Assembly: GCF_012999535.1 (NCBI RefSeq)
Contig: NZ_JABBWV010000007.1
Span: forward strand, 62,001 to 126,000
From: Microbispora sp. H11081
GTDB taxonomy: Bacteria; Actinomycetota; Actinomycetes; Streptosporangiales; Streptosporangiaceae
Direction: 5' to 3'
DNA length: 64,000 bases
The translations under genes and the position numbers were made by a program. The notes under the pieces were generated by a model, which worked only from the letters and a program-made list of their open reading frames with translations, searched no databases and had not been told where the DNA came from. Below are positions 58,678 to 64,000 of the stretch, one piece after another (within the stretch, counting starts at the first letter, position 1; every line of letters begins with the position of its first letter).

Positions 58678-58705
58678 GGAAGGGTCCAACTAGTTGAACC
58701 CTTCC
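58678..58705. promoter_or_regulatory. 28-bp near-perfect palindrome at the MFS promoter
   Basis: Thirteen of the fourteen base pairs of this 28-bp element match; the centre is CAACTAGTTG and the ends are GGAAGGGT and ACCCTTCC. The size and symmetry suit a TetR-type regulator. It lies 67 bp upstream of the MFS start codon. The regulator is not encoded in the neighbouring genes. Confidence 0.75.
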
Positions 58706-58809
58706 GACATTCCGCAATTAGCCGCACATATGACACATTCGAGGGCGAAGGCCGCGCGAGCGCTCGTCCCGTACGGCGTCTCCACGGTGGAGACGGGGCC
58801 TCAGCGTGG

Positions 58810-59781
58810 TCACGGAGCCGAGCTCGCTGAGGCCATGTGCCGGCGGCCGGCACCCGCGGTGTCCCGGATGCGGTGGCGTCCGGTGTGCGCGACCCGGCGG
58901 GGCAGCGCCACGACGACCAGTCCCAGGGCGAGCAGCACGAGGCCGGCCCACGAGACGGGGGACAGGTGCTCGTGCAGCGCCACGACGCCGAGCAGCGCTG
59001 CGACGGCCGGCTCGGCCAGCGTGAGCGTGGCCGCCGTGGCGACCGGGGTCGTGCGCAGGCCCCGGCCGTACAGGAGATAGGCCAGTCCCGTCGTGGCGCA
59101 GCCGAGGTAGAGCGCGGTCAGCAGGCCGCCCGGGTGCGCGAGCCAGGCAGGCCCGGTCAGCGCGAGGACCGGCAGCATGAGCACGGCCGCGCCGCCGAAG
59201 AGCACGCCCATGACGATCCCCGACTCCATGCCCCCGCCGATGGCCCGGGCCGCCACGACCGCGTAGAAGGCGTACATGAGACCGGCGAGGAGGGCGAGCG
59301 CGATGCCCGCCGCGTCCGCGCCGTCCGCTCCCCCGGACCCGTCGGTGACCAGTACGGCGCAGCCGGCGACGGCGGCGGCCGTGGCGAGTGCCCAGCGCCC
59401 GCTCGGCCGCTCGCGGCCGATGACCCACGACAGGAACCCGGTGAAGACCGGCCCGCTGCCCATGGCCACCACCGTGCCGATCGCCACGCCGGTCCTGCCG
59501 ACCGCCGCGAAGTAGCACAGCTGGTAGCCCGCGACGGCGACGACTGCGGGCGCCAGCGGCCAGCGTGTCGCGGCCCCGGCCACCGGAACGCTCCCCCGAC
59601 CCGTACGGCGGGCCCTGCGCTGCGTGACCAGCGCCAGCACGCCCAGCAGTGTCCCCCCGAGCACGAGGCGGGCCGCGGCCAGCGAGACGGAGCCGGCGGT
59701 GGCGAGCGTGCCCACGGTTCCCGCGGTCCCCCACAGGACGGCCGCCCCGACGAGCGCGAGCGGGCCGGATCTGGATCTCAT
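58810..59781 (-). CDS. EamA/DMT-family transporter
   Basis: A 323-residue membrane protein with ten helices arranged as two EamA halves, starting LALVGAAVLWGTAGTVGTLA and again near AAGIALALLAGLMYAFYAVVAARA. The LAEPAVAALLGVVALHEHLSPVSWAGLVLLALGLVVV segment is the standard end of DMT exporters. It probably exports amino acids or other metabolites. The region just before its ATG reads ACCACGACGACATCGAAAGG, the same leader peptide codons as the start of the MFS gene. Confidence 0.9.
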   Translation of the reverse strand: MRSRSGPLALVGAAVLWGTAGTVGTLATAGSVSLAAARLVLGGTLLGVLALVTQRRARRTGRGSVPVAGAATRWPLAPAVVAVAGYQLCYFAAVGRTGVAIGTVVAMGSGPVFTGFLSWVIGRERPSGRWALATAAAVAGCAVLVTDGSGGADGADAAGIALALLAGLMYAFYAVVAARAIGGGMESGIVMGVLFGGAAVLMLPVLALTGPAWLAHPGGLLTALYLGCATTGLAYLLYGRGLRTTPVATAATLTLAEPAVAALLGVVALHEHLSPVSWAGLVLLALGLVVVALPRRVAHTGRHRIRDTAGAGRRHMASASSAP

Positions 59782-59945
59782 GGGGCGTGCCTTTCGATGT
59801 CGTCGTGGTCATGTGAGAGGCCCCCTGCGCGTCCGGCACGCGCGCACACGGGACCCGCCCGCTCGTGGGCGGGAAGTCCCGTTACAGGGCAACCAGAAAT
59901 TCCGCGTCGTCGCACGGCAGGATCACGCGCTGCCGGTCTCGGCAG

Positions 59946-60046
59946 GCGGCGAGGTATGGCGGGGTGCGGCGTGGCGAGGCGCGGCGAGGTATGGCGGGGT
60001 GCGGCGAGGCGCGGCGAGGTGCGACGGGGTGTGGCGGGTACGGCGT
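59946..60046. repeat. G-rich imperfect tandem repeats
   Basis: A purine-rich region in which GCGGCGAGGTATGGCGGGGT occurs twice, about 33 bp apart, and GCGGCGAGG recurs further. It lies between the EamA gene leader and the 3' end of the response-regulator gene. The plus strand carries the G-runs, so unusual secondary structures are possible. Confidence 0.65.
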
Positions 60047-60705
60047 CAGCCGCGGCGCTGGGTCTCCTCCAGGTAGCGCAGGACGGCGGTGACCCTCCGG
60101 TCCGCGCGGTCGGTGGGCGCCAGGTCGAGCTTGGCGAAGATGCTGCGGATGTGCTTGTGCACCGCGCCCTCGCTGACGAAAAGCCGCTCGGAGATGGCGG
60201 CGTTGCCCAGGCCCTCGGCCATGAGGGCGAGCACGTCGCGTTCCCTTGCGGTCAGCCGCTCGAGCCCGCTGTCGGAGCGGGTGCGCGTCAGCAACTGCGC
60301 GACGACCTCGGGGTCGATGGCCGTGCCTCCGGCGGCCACCCGGTGCAGGGCGTCGAGGAACTGGCCGACGCGGCCGACCCTCTCCTTGAGCAGATATCCG
60401 AGCCGGTCGGTTCCCGCGGCGAGCAGTTCGGTGGCGAACGCCTGCTCCACGTAGGCCGACAGCACGAGCACCGCGAGGCCGGGCTGACGGCGCCTCGCCT
60501 CCACGGCCGCGGCGATGCCCTCGGTGGTGTGGGTCGGCGGCATCCGCACGTCGACGATGGCCACGTCGGGCCGGTGGACGTCGACGGCCTGCAGGAAGGC
60601 GTCCGGTGAGCCGGTCGTGGCCACCACGTCGAGGGACTCCGCCCGCAGCAGCAGCGCGACCCCCTCACGCAGCAGCGGGTCGTCCTCGGCTATCACAATC
60701 CGCAC
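60046..60705 (-). CDS. NarL/LuxR-type response regulator
   Basis: A 219-residue two-component regulator. The receiver has acidic D8/D9, phosphorylation site D52 in VAIVDVRMP, and the Lys in LGYLLKERVG. The output HTH is LTARERDVLALMAEGLGNAAISERLFVSEGAVHKHIRSIFAKLDL. The GTG start at 60705 overlaps the end of the histidine kinase gene by 13 bp. It is the third gene of the CPBP protease / kinase / regulator operon. Confidence 0.95.
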   Translation of the reverse strand: MRIVIAEDDPLLREGVALLLRAESLDVVATTGSPDAFLQAVDVHRPDVAIVDVRMPPTHTTEGIAAAVEARRRQPGLAVLVLSAYVEQAFATELLAAGTDRLGYLLKERVGRVGQFLDALHRVAAGGTAIDPEVVAQLLTRTRSDSGLERLTARERDVLALMAEGLGNAAISERLFVSEGAVHKHIRSIFAKLDLAPTDRADRRVTAVLRYLEETQRRG

Positions 60706-61985
60706 GGCAACTCCACGTCGAGGATGGTGGGCCCACCGGGTGGGCTGGACAGGGTGAGCCGCCCGTCGTGCGCCTCGATCCGGCTGCGCATGCCGGTGAG
60801 CCCGGAGCCGTGCCGTTCGTCCGCGCCGCCGACGCCGTCGTCCTCGACGCGCAGGGACAACAGGCCGCCCGCACGGCGTACGGTCACCGTGGCGTGCCGG
60901 GCCCCGCTGTGCCTGGAGATGTTGGTCAGCGCCTCGGCGACCACGAAGTAGGCGGTGGCCTCGATCGATACGGCGCACCTGCCGGACGCGTCGATGTCGA
61001 CCCGGCAGGGCACCGCGCAGTTCGCCGCGAGCCCGGAGAGCGCGTCGGTGAGCCCACGGTCGCTCAGCACCGGCGGCAGGATGCTGCGCACGACCGTGCG
61101 CAACTCGGCCAGCGCCTGCTCGGCGGTCTCCTGGGCGCGTTCGAGCATCTCCTCCGCGCCCGGCCGGTTCTGCGCCAGCGCTCGGTGCGCCGCGCCGAGC
61201 AGCACGGTGACCGCGACCAGCCGGTTCTGCGCCCCGTCGTGCAGCGACCGCTCGATCCTGCGCAACTCCGCGGCGTGGGCGTCCAGCGCCGCCGCGCGGG
61301 TGGCCGACAACTGCGCGACGCGCAGGGACAGGTCCATGTCCGCGGTGGGCGTCAGGAGCCGGCGCCCCGGCCACGCCTGCGCCCACGCCATCCCCGGTCC
61401 GAGCAGCAGGAAGCAGACGGCCAGCCCCACGCCGAAGAGCGCGACGGCCAGGACGCCCCCGGGGGCGCGCACGTCCCAGAACACCAGGCCGGGAGTGACA
61501 TCGTCCGGGGGCAGCATCCGCCACCACAGGGGGTAGGTGACGTCCTGCACGGAGTTCGCCACCATCGTAAGCCCGGACAGGCTGAGGAACAGGCCCAGCG
61601 TGCTGTGCACGAGGAGCCAGCCCACCTCCCGCCGTACGGCCCGGTCGGCGAGCGCGGCGCGTACGCCGTCCGGCGCCGGCCCCAGCCGGACGATCTCCGG
61701 CCCCCAGCGGGACAACCGGTCACGCTCCCGTTCGGCGACGGACCGCACGACGCGCGGCACGGTGGGCGCCAGGAGCAGGCCCACCCCGATCAGGCAGGTG
61801 AGTGCGACCAGGACGAGCCACAGCAGACCGGCGAACGCAAGCAGCGCGGTGGCGAGACCGCTGACGAGGTGTTCGACGGCGTCGAGGAGGCGACGGGCGT
61901 GTGCGGTGAGACCCCTCCGCGCGTTGCCGGCCGGGGCGCGCCGGATGTCCGTACGGGCGTCTTCGCGGGTCTCCGGCGGCTCCAT
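60693..61985 (-). CDS. NarL-type sensor histidine kinase
   Basis: A 430-residue membrane kinase. Four hydrophobic helices and a DUF4153-like or sensor loop occupy residues 40-215 (LATALLAFAGLLWLVLVALTCLIG and others). The HisKA_3 phosphoacceptor is H249 in RIERSLHDGAQNRLVAV, and the ATPase has NISRHSGARHATV, DDGVGGAD and GSGLTGMRSRIEAHDG. The ATG at 61985 follows GAGGGGG. It lies 62 bp after the CPBP protease gene and is coupled to the response regulator gene. Confidence 0.94.
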   Translation of the reverse strand: MEPPETREDARTDIRRAPAGNARRGLTAHARRLLDAVEHLVSGLATALLAFAGLLWLVLVALTCLIGVGLLLAPTVPRVVRSVAERERDRLSRWGPEIVRLGPAPDGVRAALADRAVRREVGWLLVHSTLGLFLSLSGLTMVANSVQDVTYPLWWRMLPPDDVTPGLVFWDVRAPGGVLAVALFGVGLAVCFLLLGPGMAWAQAWPGRRLLTPTADMDLSLRVAQLSATRAAALDAHAAELRRIERSLHDGAQNRLVAVTVLLGAAHRALAQNRPGAEEMLERAQETAEQALAELRTVVRSILPPVLSDRGLTDALSGLAANCAVPCRVDIDASGRCAVSIEATAYFVVAEALTNISRHSGARHATVTVRRAGGLLSLRVEDDGVGGADERHGSGLTGMRSRIEAHDGRLTLSSPPGGPTILDVELPCGL

Positions 61986-62047
61986 CACGCACCCCCTCGG
62001 GCAAGTGATCTTAGGGTCTTCGGCGGCGTGGTGGTTCAGCGTGGGGT

Positions 62048-62968
62048 TCAGCGCTGGGGGGCGAGCGCGGGCGCGGGCTCCTCGGCGGGGCGGTAACCGA
62101 GACGGCCGCGGGTCGCGATGAGCAGCACGATCGCCGCCGTGGTGGCCGCCAGCAGGACGACACGGCTGGCCTGCTCGGCGGTGCTGATCGACGGGAACAT
62201 CTCCGAGTAGACCATCGACATGAAGTTGTTGGCGCTCACGTGCAGCAGCATGACCAGCGGCAGGCTCTGGCCGGTCCGGTTGAAGAGCCAGGTGACGACC
62301 ACGCTGAAGGCGCAGCAGAAGACGACGAACTCGCCGACTCGCATGACGGTGACGTCCGGCCACCCGCCCCACTCGCTCATGAACAGCGGCAGGTGCCAGA
62401 TGCTCCACATCATGCCGAGGATGGCGGTGCCGCCCAGCGGGCCGAACCGGCGCTGCATGCGGGGCAGGGCGAAGTCACGCCAGCCGGGCTCCTCGGCGAG
62501 ACCGGTGGTGACCATCTGGATCAGCAGTCCGGGCACGTAGGCGGCCAGGATGACGAGGGACGGCATGCGGGCGGGTTCGTCGGAGAGCGCCGCCGAGGCG
62601 GCGATGATGGAGACGGGCACCGCGAAGATGGCCACGACGTACCAGACCCAGTTGACCCGCCACTTGGTCATCCCCCGGAGCCACCGGCGGACGCCCTCCT
62701 TGCCGTCCGCGACCCTGGTCACGATGTACGCGGAGAAGATGGGGCCGAGATAGGCGCCGGGCAGCATCCCGGTGATCTGCCCGGGCTCGGGGAACGTGAA
62801 GTCCCAGACTCCGAGGCCGGTCGACGAGAGGATGAAGGGCGTCCACGCGACCCAGCTCATGAGGTTGGCCAGGACGAAGAAGCTGATCAGGGGATAGCGG
62901 CTGATAAGGCCCCGAAGCCCGCTCCGGCCCGTGTGGCGCTCGGGCGCCGGCCGGCTGTCGACTGTCAT
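62048..62968 (-). CDS. CPBP-family intramembrane metalloprotease
   Basis: A 306-residue membrane protein with about eight helices. The catalytic motif AEEPGWRDF (Glu-Glu-x3-Arg) is followed by WSIWHLPLF, and LLHVSANN carries the final His/Asn of the ABI/CPBP glutamic-type protease fold. The start is the ATG at 62968 with GGAGA upstream. As the first gene of the operon it may process the sensor kinase's signal or protect the cell from a peptide; the substrate is unknown. Confidence 0.9.
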   Translation of the reverse strand: MTVDSRPAPERHTGRSGLRGLISRYPLISFFVLANLMSWVAWTPFILSSTGLGVWDFTFPEPGQITGMLPGAYLGPIFSAYIVTRVADGKEGVRRWLRGMTKWRVNWVWYVVAIFAVPVSIIAASAALSDEPARMPSLVILAAYVPGLLIQMVTTGLAEEPGWRDFALPRMQRRFGPLGGTAILGMMWSIWHLPLFMSEWGGWPDVTVMRVGEFVVFCCAFSVVVTWLFNRTGQSLPLVMLLHVSANNFMSMVYSEMFPSISTAEQASRVVLLAATTAAIVLLIATRGRLGYRPAEEPAPALAPQR

Positions 62969-63110
62969 TTCACTGTCTCCTGCGAGGAACGCTTGACTGA
63001 CAGTGATCAGCACACCAGTCGTAGGCCCTCCAGGTCGTTCCCGCGTACGCCCCAAATCGAGGTATAGCCAGGGGTACCAAGGGCGAGAACGACCAGGTCG
63101 GAGCGTCGTC

Positions 63111-63195
63111 GGGCCGGAGACGACCGCCGGGGACCGCGACAGGCCGGAGGCTGCGGGGCCGGAGACGACCGCCGGGGACGACCGCCGGGGACGAT
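63111..63195. repeat. Direct repeats upstream of the glycosyltransferase end
   Basis: A 23-bp sequence beginning GGGCCGGAGACGACCGCC is present at 63111 and again at 63156, followed by a further partial copy (GACCGCCGGGGACGA). It lies in the 250-bp gap between the CPBP protease gene and the end of the glycosyltransferase gene. Probably a minisatellite. Confidence 0.7.
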
Positions 63196-63220
63196 GACGG
63201 GCCCCGGCGGTCCGTCCCGC

Positions 63221-64000
63221 TCAGATGAGCACGTGCGGCTCAGGATTGCCGGCGAAGCAGAACTGCGCGTTGCGGGTCAGCTTGTAGTCCGCCGCCTGCC
63301 AGGTGTGGGCGGTGGCGTCCGAGCCGCGCATGTAGATGAAGTTGTACCGGTCGGCCGAGTAGATCCGGACGCCCTCCTCCTTGCAGCGCCGTACGAGCCG
63401 GGTGTCCTCGCCCGCGTTGACCGCCTCGAACGGGAGCGCCCGCAGCAGGTCGGCCTTGGCCAGGATCGTCGCCCCCTGGATGAGGTGGGCGTAGCGGTGC
63501 TCCAGCCCGGGCAGGCGGAAGATCGTGACGTCCTGGTCGGGGAAGTACGTGTAGTGCGCGCCCTTGCCGACCATCTCGGCGTCGGCGTAGTCGAAGGAGC
63601 GGACCAGGTCGGACAGGTAGTGCTCGCCGTAGATGTTGTCGTCGTCCATCTTGGAGATCAGCTCGCCCTCGGCGTGGGCGATGCCGTGGTTGAGCACCTC
63701 GCCGAGCGTCCAGGACGGGTCGGCGGTCAGCACCTTCACGGCCGGGATGCCCGCCGCGAGCGCCTTGTCGCGCACGACCGCCGGGTCCTCCGACAGGCCG
63801 TGCATGACCAGCACCAGTTCCAGGTCGCGGTGCCGCTGCCGCGCCACCTGGCTGATGGCGTGTTCGAGCTGCCCGGCCCGGTTGGTCGGCAACACCACGG
63901 AGATCGACCGCGTACGGGACCTGACCGGCAGGCCGAGGTCGGAGAGGATCTGGTCGACCCGGTGGGAGAACAGGTGCTTGTCGAACACCTCGCGCATCGC
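63221..64000 (-). CDS. Family-2 glycosyltransferase domain, 5' end cut by the window edge
   Basis: About 258 residues of a GT-A fold enzyme. RSISVVLPTNRAGQLEHAISQVARQ opens the fold, ISKMDDDNIYGEHYLSDLV has the Asp triad binding the nucleotide-sugar metal, and GATILAKADLLRALPFEAVNAGEDTRLVRRC is the acceptor part. The first codons (REVFDKHLFSHRVDQIL) look like the end of an upstream CgeB-like glycosyltransferase domain, so the gene almost certainly continues past the window. Spore or cell-wall polymer decoration is a reasonable inference. Confidence 0.85.
   Translation of the reverse strand, partial: AMREVFDKHLFSHRVDQILSDLGLPVRSRTRSISVVLPTNRAGQLEHAISQVARQRHRDLELVLVMHGLSEDPAVVRDKALAAGIPAVKVLTADPSWTLGEVLNHGIAHAEGELISKMDDDNIYGEHYLSDLVRSFDYADAEMVGKGAHYTYFPDQDVTIFRLPGLEHRYAHLIQGATILAKADLLRALPFEAVNAGEDTRLVRRCKEEGVRIYSADRYNFIYMRGSDATAHTWQAADYKLTRNAQFCFAGNPEPHVLI

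Overview
The window is chromosomal DNA from a high-GC, Gram-positive filamentous actinomycete. I infer Streptosporangiales (Streptosporangiaceae-like) rather than Streptomyces, but the sequence does not fix the genus. The supporting features are very high GC, frequent GTG starts, a four-gene conservon (NIT-type kinase, roadblock, DUF742, GTPase), DUF574 and DUF6461 proteins, a mycothiol-type arsenate reductase, a CtpI-type P-ATPase and an ECF sigma factor with a DUF6596 tail paired with a YciI/DGPF protein. No rRNA, tRNA, CRISPR array, prophage or intact insertion sequence was recognised. The right edge cuts a glycosyltransferase.

Layout. 0.3-4 kb holds small single genes (SRPBCC protein, RBBP9-like hydrolase, small membrane and secreted proteins, DUF6461). 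4-8 kb is an arsenic resistance island: ArsO-type flavoprotein, ArsR, Acr3, a second ArsR and ArsC, with two different operator families in its two control regions. 8-22 kb is mostly housekeeping and accessory singles: subtilisin, ACT protein, DUF6461, DUF1992, a dehydrogenase facing an HxlR regulator, a 44-residue acidic peptide in front of a CDP-alcohol phosphatidyltransferase, a second SRPBCC gene with three palindromes, DUF5946, L,D-transpeptidase, cupin, aldehyde dehydrogenase and a GCS2 ligase. 22-26 kb is a redox locus: a FOXRED2/OSGIN-like flavoprotein, two AhpD-like proteins sharing a 242-bp nearly identical block, and a SnoaL-like protein. 26-33 kb has MarR facing an MMPL exporter, followed by a 1469-residue P-type ATPase. 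34-36 kb has a STAS protein without the usual phospho-serine, a DUF574 methyltransferase and a VOC protein.

36-41 kb is a xylose module: a ROK repressor with an unusual internal insertion faces xylA and xylB, with a palindromic operator between them. 41-45 kb contains a Cds1-like PLP enzyme, DUF4287, a decayed XRE/SDR/MFS locus reduced to frameshifted and fused remnants, and an Old Yellow Enzyme. 45-49 kb is the conservon. 49-56 kb has an SDR, the ECF sigma/DGPF pair, an acyltransferase, an NfeD-like protein with flotillin, and an MmyB-type regulator. 56-63 kb has an aldo/keto reductase, an MFS exporter with a 28-bp palindrome at its promoter, an EamA exporter whose leader resembles that of the MFS gene, and a CPBP protease / histidine kinase / response regulator operon.

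The clearest functional units are the ars island, the xyl module, the conservon, the sigma/DGPF pair and the three-gene CPBP signalling operon. The least explained parts are the flavoprotein/AhpD/SnoaL locus, the acidic peptide gene and the orphan palindromic operators whose regulators are not encoded next to them.
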